From: Polaromonas sp.
GTDB taxonomy: Bacteria; Pseudomonadota; Gammaproteobacteria; Burkholderiales; Burkholderiaceae_C
NCBI GenBank assembly: GCA_025362315.1
Contig: JANYGP010000057.1
Span: 1-38,194, forward strand
DNA: 38,194 nt
Reading direction: 5' to 3'
Numbering within the stretch: the stretch's first letter is position 1; each line of letters starts with the position of its first letter. Shown here one piece after another: positions 9,518-17,631 of the stretch. Position numbers and translations under genes: made by a program. The notes beneath the pieces are model-generated. The model did no database searches and was not told where the DNA came from. It saw only the letters and a program-made list of their open reading frames with translations.

Positions 9518-10546
9518 CTATTTACCGGCCTGTGCCGGGTGCCGCGCAATTCTTTTTCTTGCCTCGGGTGTTGCCAGCGCCAAAGAAACCGCTTCATACC
9601 CAGCACTGCCTGCGAACGGCAGAACAACAAAAGGCACTGAGTGATTTGGCGGGCAATACAAAATGGCTTCGTCAGGACCAACGCTTGCCAAAGCAAGAAC
9701 CGACGAAGAGCGTGTCATTGCAATGACGGGCCCCGCACGTGTTCTCAAGAGGTGACGCAAGAGTGGCACAAGCGCTTCTTGAGATGGCCGGCTCAAGCCT
9801 TCTTCGATCATTTCAATGACCAAGGGTTGATGGCCGCCGCTGGCTTCCAGCGCAACCATCAGCAACCGAAGCGGTTCAATGTCCACTGCGCCTTGCTTTC
9901 GCAGGCATTCCAGGTGACTTTCAACCCTCAATATTTCGTCTGGGGTCAGGTTGAGCTTGCGCTCAAAACTGTGCAGGTCGTCGAATCTTTGCAGACCAAG
10001 CCACAACGCGTTGGGTAATGTCTTGGAAAGTTGCAGGGCAAGTCGGGTCTTGCCGCTGCCAAGCGGTCCAACCAGATAGGTCAGTGGCGCAAGCGCGGCA
10101 AGTATGAATTGCTCGCCGTCCCAAGGCCACGGCAGCTTGAACGCTACCGTGACACTTTTCGGACAGCGGGTGTCGGCCAGATACCTCGGTCGGTGTCCTG
10201 GTTCTTGAGCAAGTCCATGACGCAAATGCCGTATGCGCTCACTGGCCTTTTGCAGGGCTGCAAACTGTACGCCCAGTTCCGTTTCGCGGACCGCAAGTGC
10301 CTGATCTGTCACTGCAGGGTTGCTGTTCAACACACCCGCAATCTGGGTCAAACTCAGTCCCAACGAGCGAAGTGCCACAATTTCTTGACCGGCGCGTAGA
10401 TCATCCACGCTGTAACGCCGGTAGCCTGCATCCGTGCGCATCGGCCGAAGCAGGCCTTTTTCCTCATACAGTCGCAGTGCCTTGACCGACACCCCAAGAT
10501 GGCAGGCTGCGTCGGATGCAAGCATCGATTCTGAACAAATAGGCAT
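9518..10546 (-). CDS. MerR-family regulator fused to a P-loop ATPase-like domain
   Basis: The first ~115 residues are a MerR DNA-binding and dimerisation region: the winged-helix pattern AACHLGVSVKALRLYEEKGLLRP, then AGYRRYSVDDLRAGQEIVALRSLGLSLTQIAGVL and a helical linker. The C-terminal ~200 residues instead hold a P-loop (YLVGPLGSGKTRLALQL, about 157-173), a possible Walker B-like segment (PLVIEMIEEGL) and a sensor-like TRSS. The ATG at 10546 has GGAAAG close upstream; a TTG at 10549 is possible. The ligand is unknown. The fusion suggests an ATP-dependent regulator, but no target is evident. It is divergent from ccdAB across about 185 bp. Confidence 0.8.
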   Translation of the reverse strand: MPICSESMLASDAACHLGVSVKALRLYEEKGLLRPMRTDAGYRRYSVDDLRAGQEIVALRSLGLSLTQIAGVLNSNPAVTDQALAVRETELGVQFAALQKASERIRHLRHGLAQEPGHRPRYLADTRCPKSVTVAFKLPWPWDGEQFILAALAPLTYLVGPLGSGKTRLALQLSKTLPNALWLGLQRFDDLHSFERKLNLTPDEILRVESHLECLRKQGAVDIEPLRLLMVALEASGGHQPLVIEMIEEGLSRPSQEALVPLLRHLLRTRAGPVIAMTRSSSVLALASVGPDEAILYCPPNHSVPFVVLPFAGSAGYEAVSLALATPEARKRIARHPAQAGK

Positions 10547-10730
10547 CAAGACTTTCCTTCACAACAAATCAGAATCATCAGGCTGGACCCAAGGTGAGGG
10601 TCAAGCTGCAAACCACAGATCTGGTTCTGCAACACACCTTGTTGCGAAATTTTGTAGCGCTCTGTGAACTCAATGCGCATATCATACGCATACTTTATTC
10701 ATCCAGCTGTCAAGAAAAGAGCCATTCAAA

Positions 10731-10979
10731 ATGCAAACCAATGTCGCGTCGGCACGTAAACGGCCTGTGAACCTTACCCTGAACGAGGCACTGGTTATTC
10801 AGGCCAAAGCGTATACCAACAACCTGTCGGCCACCATGGAATCTCTGCTGACTGAGTTTGTCAACAGCCAGCAACGCGCACAGCGTAATCGCCAGCAAAA
10901 GGCCGATATGTGTGCGGCTGACTGGAATGGGGTGTACGCAGCGATTGGCTCGTTTGCAGACGAGCACGCCACGTTGTGA
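10731..10979 (+). CDS. ccdA: Type II antitoxin, CcdA family
   Basis: CcdA is the labile antitoxin that neutralises the gyrase poison CcdB and represses its own operon. The 82-residue product has the CcdA layout: a basic N-terminal ribbon-helix-helix region (KRPVNLTLNEALVIQAKAYTNNLSATMESLLTEFV) and an acidic toxin-wrapping tail (RQQKADMCAADWNGVYAAIGSFADEHATL) with the conserved WN and G..ADE pattern. Its stop overlaps the ccdB start by one base (TGATG). The upstream region around 10675-10700 carries GCATATCATACGCATAC, a plausible self-operator, not proven. Confidence 0.9.
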   Translation: MQTNVASARKRPVNLTLNEALVIQAKAYTNNLSATMESLLTEFVNSQQRAQRNRQQKADMCAADWNGVYAAIGSFADEHATL

Positions 10980-11308
10980 TGGCGCAATTTGATGTTCATC
11001 GCAACAAAGGGGCTTTGCGCGATTCGATTCCGTTCGTCGTCATTGTCCAGTCCGCGCAGTTTGACCGCTACCGCAGACGCGTGGTGGTTCCACTTGTACG
11101 GCAGACCCTGCTCTCGCAAGACACACCTGCTGTGGGTGCCAGATTGAACCCGGCTTTTGTCATTGAAGATGTTCGCGTTGTCCTGCATCCACTGGACACA
11201 GTCTCGGTGGCAGTCGATCAATTGGGCGAGAAGGTTGGATCACTGGCACAAGAAGGGCAAACCATCGCCGATGCGCTGGACGAACTGCTGACCAGGTCTT
11301 GGGGTTGA
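10979..11308 (+). CDS. ccdB: Type II toxin, CcdB family (gyrase poison)
   Basis: CcdB traps DNA gyrase on cleaved DNA. The 109-residue product begins MAQFDVHRNKG and follows the family closely: IPFVVIVQSAQFD, RRRVVVPL, LNPAFVIEDVRVVLHPLDTVSV and the C-terminal helix ending ALDELLTRSWG. The F-plasmid toxin ends in W-G-I, so the terminal Trp-Gly region needed for gyrase poisoning appears kept. The ATG at 10979 is preferred over the in-frame GTG three bases earlier because it directly overlaps the ccdA stop. The pair looks intact and is chromosomal. Confidence 0.9.
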   Translation: MAQFDVHRNKGALRDSIPFVVIVQSAQFDRYRRRVVVPLVRQTLLSQDTPAVGARLNPAFVIEDVRVVLHPLDTVSVAVDQLGEKVGSLAQEGQTIADALDELLTRSWG

Positions 11309-11456
11309 TGGATTGCAGGAATTTTGTCTCAAAAACCACTGGCTGGTGACCCCTGCCAGGGCCCCACTGGCGCTCAGCAAACAAATCTACAAAATGCAGC
11401 ACTTTTGCGACCGCGCGCTGATCACAATGGATGGTGAGATAACAACTTGAGTCTTT

Positions 11457-11513
11457 ATGCTATTTAATATGTAGCTGTTAGCGCACATAATACATAGGCT
11501 ATGGCTGATTCCA
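11457..11513 (+). repeat. Short interspersed repeat copy R3
   Basis: This copy reads GCTATTTAATATGTAGCTGT, then TAGCGCACATAATACATAGGCTATGGCTGATT. It lies in the convergent gap between ccdB and the BMP-family gene. It keeps the GCTATT lead, the AGCTG core and a terminal GGCTGATT. Confidence 0.8.
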
Positions 11514-11540
11514 AGTCCTAATCAATGCTCGGAATGGAGA

Positions 11541-11560
11541 ATTCCCGCCGAGGCGGGAAT
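11541..11560. repeat. dRS3-like inverted repeat / possible terminator hairpin
   Basis: This is a perfect dyad with 9-bp arms, ATTCCCGCC and GGCGGGAAT, around GA. It fits the pattern ATTCCC-N8-GGGAAT known as dRS3 in Neisseria. It lies 28 bp beyond the 3' end of the BMP-family gene. It could serve as a transcription terminator hairpin, although no clear T-tract follows, or it could be a dispersed repeat. Confidence 0.6.
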
Positions 11561-11587
11561 GCCGACGGTGTCTGGCAGCTTTGCGGT

Positions 11588-12691
11588 TTACTTGGGCACC
11601 TTGCCCGTCACACCCATCACGTAGTAGTCCATCTTTTGCATGTCGGCAATGGCCATCGTGCTGCCTGCGGCAACCCGGTCTTTGCCTTCGTTGTCCTTGA
11701 TGGGGCCCGTGAAAGGCGCTGTCTTGCCGGCTTTCAGGTCTGCCTCAAGCCGAGTGATTTTGCTGGCCACGTCTTTGGGCACGGCCGCATTGAACGGTGC
11801 CAGTTGAATAAATCCGTCGGCATACGATCCCCAGGTGTCAGAGCTTTTCCATTTGCCTGCCAGTACATCGCCAACCGTTTTTGTGTAGTACGGACCCCAG
11901 TTGTGTACCACGGCTGACAGCTGGCCTTTGGGCCCAAGCTTGGCCATGTCGGACTGGTAGCCGAAGGAGTATTTGCCTTTGGCCTCGGCTTCAATCACGG
12001 TGGCTGGCGAGTTGGTGTGGTTGGTCAGCACGTCGGCACCCAAAATGATGAGCGAGCTGGCGGCCTGGGTTTCCTTGCCGGGATCAAACCAGGAGTTCAC
12101 CCACACCACCTTGACTTCTGCCTTGGGGTTGACGCTGCGCATGCCGGTTGTGAATGCATTGATGCCCTGCAGCACCTCGGGAATCGGGAAAGCCGCCACA
12201 TAGCCCGCCACGCCTGACTTGGACATGTACCCGGCCGTGACGCCGAGCAGGTAACGCGCTTCATAAAACTTGGCGCTGTAGCTGGCGACGTTGTCAGCCT
12301 GTTTGTAGCCCGTGCCGTTGGCAAAAATGACTTTTGGGAAATCCTTGGCGACGCGAAGCGTGGGCTCCATGTACCCAAAACTGGGCGTAAAAATGAGCTG
12401 ATTGCCGTTTTGGGCCAGCTGGCGAATCACGCGCTCGGCGTCTGGGCCCTCGTTGACGTTTTCAACCGCCTCGACTTTGACCTTGTTGCCGAACACCTTT
12501 TGCATGGCCTGAATGCCGGTGTGGTGCTGGTAGTTCCAGCCCAGGTCTGCAATCGGTGTGTTGTAGAGAATGCCGATTTTTAGCGGTGGAGGGGTTTGTG
12601 CCTGCGCGGCAAATGCGCTGAAGGCAAACGCCGCCAGCAAAGCGCGGCGAGCCTGGAACAAATGGTTAGGAGTCGTGAATTGAAAAGTCAT
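11588..12691 (-). CDS. BMP-family ABC transporter substrate-binding protein, orphan copy
   Basis: BMP (basic membrane protein/PnrA-like) proteins bind nucleosides, purines or related ligands for ABC uptake. The ATG at 12691 gives 367 residues starting MTFQFTTPNHLF, with a signal peptide ending near FAAQAQ (about 32). Family motifs are LKIGILYNTPIADLGWNYQHHTGI, EGPDAERVIRQLAQNGNQLIFTPSFGY and ADVLTNHTNSPATVIEAEAKG. It shares the C-terminal pattern (DNxG..AAGxT..MxYxVxGVxG) with the second BMP protein at 27199-28314. No permease or ATPase gene is adjacent, so it may feed the BMP importer encoded 9-16 kb away. The ligand cannot be assigned. Confidence 0.88.
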   Translation of the reverse strand: MTFQFTTPNHLFQARRALLAAFAFSAFAAQAQTPPPLKIGILYNTPIADLGWNYQHHTGIQAMQKVFGNKVKVEAVENVNEGPDAERVIRQLAQNGNQLIFTPSFGYMEPTLRVAKDFPKVIFANGTGYKQADNVASYSAKFYEARYLLGVTAGYMSKSGVAGYVAAFPIPEVLQGINAFTTGMRSVNPKAEVKVVWVNSWFDPGKETQAASSLIILGADVLTNHTNSPATVIEAEAKGKYSFGYQSDMAKLGPKGQLSAVVHNWGPYYTKTVGDVLAGKWKSSDTWGSYADGFIQLAPFNAAVPKDVASKITRLEADLKAGKTAPFTGPIKDNEGKDRVAAGSTMAIADMQKMDYYVMGVTGKVPK

Positions 12692-12932
12692 AAAAAGCCT
12701 TGTCTGGTAAGTGATGTTTGCAACGATGGCCATTTCAATAAGAGGCAAGATTGAGATTGCAAGAATCAAGCCCGTTTGAAGAACTGAGCAAAACAATGGT
12801 GAAAAGATGACCCAGGAAAGTGAAATCGGCGTGATGACCTACAAGCAGTCAACGTTTGCGGCACTGGCTGACAGGCAAAGATAGATTTACCCTGAAAAAT
12901 TAATTTACAAATGATTTGAAGAATTCTTATAT

Positions 12933-14303
12933 ATGGCCTATCAAAGCATCAATCCGTACACCGGCAAGCTGGACAAATCTTTTGCTGACATTGAAGCAAA
13001 TAAGCTTGAAGAAAAGCTGGCCCTGGCGCACAGCTGCTTTAAACATGATTGGTCCCAGCGCGATTTTCAGGCCCGCACGGCTGTGCTGAAGCGCGCAGCC
13101 AGCCTGATGCGTGAGCGTGCGCAAATGATGGCCGAATTGATCACGCTGGAGATGGGTAAACTGATTGCGCAAAGCCAGGGCGAGGTGGCTTTGAGCGCGG
13201 CCATTCTGGACTATTACGCAGACCACGCGGAGCAGTTTTTGGCGCCTGAAATTTTGAAAACACCCAAGGGTGAAGCCATGGTCGAAAGCAGCCCGATTGG
13301 CGTGCTGTTTGGCGTCGAGCCGTGGAACTACCCGTACTACCAGGTGGCCCGCTTCGCCGCACCCAATTTGATGGCGGGCAACGTGGTGATGGTCAAACAC
13401 GCATCGAGCGTGCCGCAATGTGCATTGGCGTTTGAGCAGCTGATGCTGGACGCGGGCGCCCCAACTGGTGCCTACACCAACCTGTTTGCCACCAAAGACC
13501 AGGTGGCCCAGGTGATTGCAGACCCCCGCATTCGCGCAGTTGCCCTGACCGGCAGCGAGGCGGCTGGCGCTGTTGTGGCCGCACATGCTGGCAAACAGTT
13601 GAAAAAAACCACGCTGGAGCTTGGCGGAAGCGACGCGTTCATCGTGCTGGAAGACGCCGACATGGACAAGGCCATCAAGCATGCCATCAGCGGGCGCATG
13701 GGCAACTCTGGGCAGGCCTGTACGGCATCCAAGCGGTTTATTGTGGTGGAGCCGTTGGCAGACGCATTTCTGGAAAAGTTTCAGGCGGCACTTGGCCAGT
13801 TTGCGCCGGGCGATCCGCTGGACAAGGCCACCACGCTGGCACCGCTGTCGTCCGCCGAAGCGCTGGACCATTTGCTGGAACAGGTCAGCGGCGCTGTGGC
13901 ACACGGTGCGCGCATTGCGATGGGCGGCAGCCGGGTTGAAGGCATGCCGGGCAACTTCATGCAGCCGACTGTGTTGACAGATATTGCTGGAGACAATCCG
14001 GCTTACCGGGAAGAGTTTTTTGGACCGGTGGCGCTTTTTTTCAGGGTGGCAGATGAAGACGCGGCAATTGCCATTGCCAACGACTCGCCTTTTGGTTTGG
14101 GTGGCTCGGTGTTCACGCAGGACATTGAACGCGGCAAGCGCGTGGCTCGCAAAATTGACACGGGCATGGTGTTCATCAACTCAGGCGCTGTGTCTTCGCC
14201 GGAACTGCCTTTTGGCGGTGTGAAAAATTCGGGCTACGGTCGTGAACTGTCAAGTGCAGGCATTCAGGAATTTGTGAACAAAAAACTGATTCGGGTGAAT
14301 TGA
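12933..14303 (+). CDS. NAD(P)-dependent succinate-semialdehyde dehydrogenase family protein
   Basis: This is an aldehyde dehydrogenase of the YneI/Sad-GabD type, oxidising succinate semialdehyde or similar aldehydes. The 456-residue product carries the general-base Glu229 in LELGGSDAF and the nucleophile Cys263 in GNSGQACTASKRF. It also has the oxyanion Asn132 (PWNYPYYQ) and the cofactor-region motif VTGSEAAG-like ALTGSEAAGA. LELGGSD and the short length fit the Sad subgroup rather than long GabD. The start has a weak ribosome site (GAAG) and an AT-rich upstream region with a CAAATGATTTG dyad at 12907-12917. It is divergent from the BMP-family gene, sharing a 241-bp region. A role in the ureide locus is not supported by sequence. 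Confidence 0.88.
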   Translation: MAYQSINPYTGKLDKSFADIEANKLEEKLALAHSCFKHDWSQRDFQARTAVLKRAASLMRERAQMMAELITLEMGKLIAQSQGEVALSAAILDYYADHAEQFLAPEILKTPKGEAMVESSPIGVLFGVEPWNYPYYQVARFAAPNLMAGNVVMVKHASSVPQCALAFEQLMLDAGAPTGAYTNLFATKDQVAQVIADPRIRAVALTGSEAAGAVVAAHAGKQLKKTTLELGGSDAFIVLEDADMDKAIKHAISGRMGNSGQACTASKRFIVVEPLADAFLEKFQAALGQFAPGDPLDKATTLAPLSSAEALDHLLEQVSGAVAHGARIAMGGSRVEGMPGNFMQPTVLTDIAGDNPAYREEFFGPVALFFRVADEDAAIAIANDSPFGLGGSVFTQDIERGKRVARKIDTGMVFINSGAVSSPELPFGGVKNSGYGRELSSAGIQEFVNKKLIRVN

Positions 14304-14324
14304 CACTTAAAGTACAGATATAAA

Positions 14325-14390
14325 TTGCTATTGATTAAGCAGCTGCTAGCGCCCATTTTGATTGGCTCAGCGGCTCTTTTTAATATCAAT
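14325..14390 (+). repeat. Short interspersed repeat copy R4
   Basis: This copy reads GCTATTGATTAAGCAGCTGC, then TAGCGCCCATTTTGATTGGCTCAG, ending in CTCTTTTTAATAT. It lies in the convergent gap after the aldehyde dehydrogenase and reaches the end of the cupin gene (14386). It is very close to R2 through AGCGCCCAT..TGATTGGCTC. Confidence 0.8.
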
Positions 14391-14808
14391 TCCATCCCAA
14401 TATTGCCATGTCCTCGGCGTCCAGTGCATCTGGCACACCGCTGGTGATGAGCCTGGCAAAGTCTTCGTCCGGCACCATGGTGGTCAGGCAATACAAACGT
14501 GTTGTGCCGGTGTTGCGCACGGCATGTGCATGGCCAGGCCGCAGCAACAGCACCGAGCCTGGTTTGACCTGCAGTGTGGCATCGCCCAGCGTAGCCTCGC
14601 CATGACCGTGCAGCACCACAAACACCTCGTCAGCGGCGCGGTGCTGGTTGGGTGGCGTGAAGCCGCTTACGTCAAAAATTTCCAGCACTTGGATAAAAGC
14701 GGTTTGTTCAACCAGCGGGTTGACCAGCATCACAAATTTGTTGGTCTCATGCGCAGCGATGCGAAACACGGGGCAGTTTTTTGCCTCGAGGTGGCTGAAA
14801 ATACTCAT
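14386..14808 (-). CDS. Cupin-domain protein
   Basis: This is a small single-domain cupin of 140 residues from the ATG at 14808, which overlaps the preceding hydrolase stop as ATGA. Cupin motif 1 is seen as PPNQHRAADEVFVVLHGHGEATLG (His, Glu) and motif 2 as PGSVLLLRPGHAHAVRNTG (His), so a metal site is plausible. Such proteins in catabolic operons are often isomerases, regulators or lyases, and nothing here picks one. It is the last gene of block C. The frame also opens upstream to 14970, but that part overlaps the hydrolase and has no cupin homology. Confidence 0.82.
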   Translation of the reverse strand: MSIFSHLEAKNCPVFRIAAHETNKFVMLVNPLVEQTAFIQVLEIFDVSGFTPPNQHRAADEVFVVLHGHGEATLGDATLQVKPGSVLLLRPGHAHAVRNTGTTRLYCLTTMVPDEDFARLITSGVPDALDAEDMAILGWN

Positions 14809-15587
14809 GGCAAGAATCCTGTGGACAAGCAAGTAAAACCAAAGCACTGACGCACGTTGTACAGCGTGGCGTCCCAGCAGAAGGCGGGCGACGTGGTGGC
14901 AGTGCAGTCTTCCAGCAACACACAGTCGTAGCCCAGAAAGTTGGCATCCATCAGTGTTGCCAGCACGCACTGGTCGGCGTTGACACCGGCAAACAAAACA
15001 GTTTTGATGTCCAGGTTGCGCAGCACCGAATCCAGGCAGGTGTCATTAAAACCGCTCATGCGGTATTTGTCGATGCTGATGTCAGCAGGCGCTTTGACCA
15101 GCTCTTCCACCAACGCTGCGCCCCAGGAACCTGCCTGCAGCATGTGGTTTTGTGCAGCATGGCAAGGCGCACCCGGCAGCGCATCGCCCAGCCCCACAGA
15201 GCGGCCGTCACCGTTATACACATGCAATGCCGACGGGCTCAAGTTGAGTTTGTCAGGGCGATTGCCCCAGTTGACCCACAGCACCGGCATGCCCGCCTGG
15301 CGCAACGCAGGCAGCACCGCCTGCAGCGGCGCAATCGGCGTCCGGGCTGGCGCCACGTCCACACCTATCGATGCAAGCCAGCCTTGCGGGTGGCAAAAAT
15401 CGTTTTGCATGTCAATGATGATCAGCGCAGTTCGGGCCGCGTCGATCACCACATTTTGCGGTTGCGCGTTCAGGTGCAGCGGCTGGGAAACGTGGGGCGC
15501 GCGGATCAGGTCGCACTGCGCAGCATTGACGCGCCACTGGTTGCGCGCACTGGTGCCAAGGGCAATGGATTCAGGTGAGTTTGTCAT
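14805..15587 (-). CDS. RutB-like cysteine hydrolase (isochorismatase superfamily)
   Basis: This is a cysteine amidohydrolase of 260 residues with a triad readable as Asp59 (IIIDMQNDF), Lys174 (IDKYRMSGF) and Cys207 (NADQCVLAT). The Lys-to-Cys spacing of 33 is the same as in the two BiuH-like proteins of this window. The sequence around DKYRMSGFNDTCLDSVLRNLDI and the LLEDCTATTSPAF..TLYN segment resembles RutB, which cleaves ureidoacrylate/carbamate-type amides in pyrimidine breakdown. A substrate with a ureido or carbamoyl group is likely (inference). It is coupled by ATGA overlaps to the VOC gene before it and the cupin gene after it. Confidence 0.85.
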   Translation of the reverse strand: MTNSPESIALGTSARNQWRVNAAQCDLIRAPHVSQPLHLNAQPQNVVIDAARTALIIIDMQNDFCHPQGWLASIGVDVAPARTPIAPLQAVLPALRQAGMPVLWVNWGNRPDKLNLSPSALHVYNGDGRSVGLGDALPGAPCHAAQNHMLQAGSWGAALVEELVKAPADISIDKYRMSGFNDTCLDSVLRNLDIKTVLFAGVNADQCVLATLMDANFLGYDCVLLEDCTATTSPAFCWDATLYNVRQCFGFTCLSTGFLP

Positions 15588-16105
15588 CGAACAGCTGGCT
15601 TAAAAAAGTTAACACCTGGCACATAAGCCAGAGCGGTCGACATGTCGGGCAGCATGCCTGACTCCAGGCTGCCTTCAAATGTCAACTCAAATTGCACACC
15701 GCTGGGATCGTACACAAACAGCTGCCACAGCGTGGTGCCGGGCACCACCTGCTCGCGCCAGGGCATGCCGTGCGCTTTGAAGCGCTCGCGAAACGCGTGA
15801 AAACCGATGCACGCCAGTGACACATGGTCGACTGCAGCGCTGCCCAGAGTTGCCGCGCCGCCCAGGCTCAGTGCCGGACCACCTGCGTACAAGTGAATGA
15901 TGGCGGCGCCACCTGGCACAGGACAAGCCAGCCACGCACCGGGAAAGCCAAAATCCGGCCGCGCAACTTCCCAAAGGCCCAAAACGGTTTTGTAAAAAAC
16001 CAGACTGGCCAGCAGGTCAGCAGTTTTGATGGCTGTGTGAAACAAGCCTGTGACAACTGCCTGACCCGCTTCTTCAGTTGTTGTCGGGATCGTCAAGGCA
16101 GTCAT
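15584..16105 (-). CDS. VOC-family (glyoxalase/dioxygenase fold) protein
   Basis: This 173-residue vicinal-oxygen-chelate protein has one betaalphabetabetabeta module at about 19-80 (GLFHTAIKTADLLASLVFYKTVLGLWEVARP) and a second ending LFVYDPSGVQFELTFEG. Candidate metal ligands are His23, His94 (VDHVSLAC) and Glu143 (GVQFELTF); positions are approximate. The reaction cannot be predicted. ATGA overlaps link it to hpxZ upstream and the RutB-like gene downstream, so it probably works on the same substrate or an intermediate. Confidence 0.85.
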   Translation of the reverse strand: MTALTIPTTTEEAGQAVVTGLFHTAIKTADLLASLVFYKTVLGLWEVARPDFGFPGAWLACPVPGGAAIIHLYAGGPALSLGGAATLGSAAVDHVSLACIGFHAFRERFKAHGMPWREQVVPGTTLWQLFVYDPSGVQFELTFEGSLESGMLPDMSTALAYVPGVNFFKPAVR

Positions 16106-16548
16106 GCATCCATCCAGCTGACGTGGGCAGACACCACGCGCCAGCCGCTGGCAAAAACTTCACCATCGAACTTCACCCAGGTTTGTGACTGACGGCCCAC
16201 CCGCGGCTCACTGCTGCGCGAAAAAGTGACGTTGGCCACACCCATGTGCGTGCCAAAGGTCACGATGTGCCGATCTAATATGTCACGGGTCAGACCAGCA
16301 CCTGGCCGCGAAGCCCGAAAGGCCTGAATCTCGGCATAGCCGTTCAGGTTTTCCTTTGCGCCGTATCGCAGGGTGTGTGGACTGTCCCAGAACAATGCGT
16401 CCAGTACATCCACCTTGTTGTGCACCAGTGCATCCTCATACATGTCAAAAGCATGGTTCAGCTCGGCCAGCGCTTGAGTAGCGTTGATTGTCAGATTGGA
16501 TGTCAGGTCTGCCGTTGCAATGGTCAAGTGAGTGCCTTTGTCAATCAT
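16102..16548 (-). CDS. hpxZ: HpxZ/AtzH-like protein (DUF3225, SnoaL-like fold)
   Basis: The family includes HpxZ of the Klebsiella oxalurate cluster and AtzH, which deaminates 1,3-dicarboxyurea to allophanate in the cyanuric acid pathway. The 148-residue product shows the family pattern: LAELNHAFDMYEDALVHNKVDVLDALFWDSPHTLRYGAKENLNGYAEIQAFRASRP, then VTFGTHMGVANVTFSR and QSQTWVKF..GWRVVSAHVSWMDA. It sits 13 kb from the AtzG-AtzE pair, whereas in the clusters I recall they are adjacent. If it acts as AtzH, it supplies the step between AtzE and AtzF. ATGA overlap with the VOC gene. Confidence 0.85.
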   Translation of the reverse strand: MIDKGTHLTIATADLTSNLTINATQALAELNHAFDMYEDALVHNKVDVLDALFWDSPHTLRYGAKENLNGYAEIQAFRASRPGAGLTRDILDRHIVTFGTHMGVANVTFSRSSEPRVGRQSQTWVKFDGEVFASGWRVVSAHVSWMDA

Positions 16549-16565
16549 GTTTCAAGTCGATGCCC

Positions 16566-17588
16566 TCAGAGTCTACGCTCAGCCAGCGACGGTAAAAAAG
16601 CGTCGGTGTAAACATTGGCTGGCGTGAGCTTGGGCGGCAGTCCATAGGCGTCTTCAATGGTGCGAATTGCGCGAACCAGTCGGGCAGGATCAATCACCGA
16701 CAAACCGTTTTTACTGACGTAATCAGACAGCATCATCCGCTCGAAACTGATGACCTGGCGCTCGGCCTCAATCGCCACATCAGTCAGTGGTTCGATTTTT
16801 TTCAGCACTGCAATTGCTTCAGCGCGGTTGTTGTTGGCATAAATCAGCGACTTGAACAACGCCTTGAGCGAATTGCGCACCACAGCCGGGTTGGCCGCAA
16901 TAAATTTGCGTGTGGTCAGGTAGCAGTAACCGTACAACTCTACGTTGAAGTCACGGTACATCATGATGCGTTGCTGGGAAGTATCCAGGCCAATATTTTT
17001 AAGTGACATGCTGGTGGATGTCACAGCGCCAGTGATGCCGTCTGCACGCTTTTGCAGCAGCATGGGCTCACGCAGGTCTGACGTGACGGTCATCCAGTTG
17101 ATTTTTGCCATGTCAATGCCGTTGGCTTTGGCAAACGCAGGGAACAGCTGACGTCCGCTGTCAGTTTCTGGCGCTGCCAGTGTCTTTCCTTCAAAATCTT
17201 TGGGTACCTTGATGTTGCTGTCAGCGCGCACGGTCACGCTCATCAGTGACTTGTCACCCCAAATCGCCACGGCTATCAGATCAGTGTCCGGATTTTGTGC
17301 CATGAATTTCAGGGTGGGGCCCATGTCTCCCTGGCCCATGTCGTAGGCGCCAGAGGCAACATCGACTGGCACGCGGCCCCCACCAAAGCCCCGGTCGATG
17401 GTGGCATCAATGCCAACCTCCCGAAAAAAGCCTTTTTCCTTGCCCAGATCCACGTATGCATTGGGTCCCTGACGCGCCCAGTCCAGACAAAATTTCATTT
17501 TTGCCAATGGCGGGGTTTGCGCCAGCGCAGGCAGGGATGAGGCTGCTGCAGCAGCAGCTGATGTGACCAGTTGACGACGAGAAATCAT
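16566..17588 (-). CDS. ABC transporter substrate-binding protein, NMT1/THI5-like (block C)
   Basis: This periplasmic binding protein of 340 residues has a Tat-like signal (MISRRQLVTSAAAAAASSLPALAQ). The NMT1/THI5-like fold motif is CLDWARQGPNAYVDLGKEKGFFREVGID, near residues 33-60. Relatives bind thiamine pyrimidine precursors, sulfonates, nitrate or riboflavin; the ligand here is unknown. It is preceded by its permease (44 bp upstream) and followed 17 bp later by hpxZ, so a ureide or pyrimidine-like ligand is a reasonable guess from context only. Confidence 0.88.
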   Translation of the reverse strand: MISRRQLVTSAAAAAASSLPALAQTPPLAKMKFCLDWARQGPNAYVDLGKEKGFFREVGIDATIDRGFGGGRVPVDVASGAYDMGQGDMGPTLKFMAQNPDTDLIAVAIWGDKSLMSVTVRADSNIKVPKDFEGKTLAAPETDSGRQLFPAFAKANGIDMAKINWMTVTSDLREPMLLQKRADGITGAVTSTSMSLKNIGLDTSQQRIMMYRDFNVELYGYCYLTTRKFIAANPAVVRNSLKALFKSLIYANNNRAEAIAVLKKIEPLTDVAIEAERQVISFERMMLSDYVSKNGLSVIDPARLVRAIRTIEDAYGLPPKLTPANVYTDAFLPSLAERRL

Positions 17589-17631
17589 AACGCTACTCCT
17601 TTGAATGAAACCACAAGAATTACCAAATAAA

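Noticed and set aside
11309..11456. A frame reading LVTPARAPLALSKQIYKMQH and further, downstream of ccdB.
   Set aside because: It is short, has no start, and I recognise no family; possibly a remnant but not supportable as a gene.
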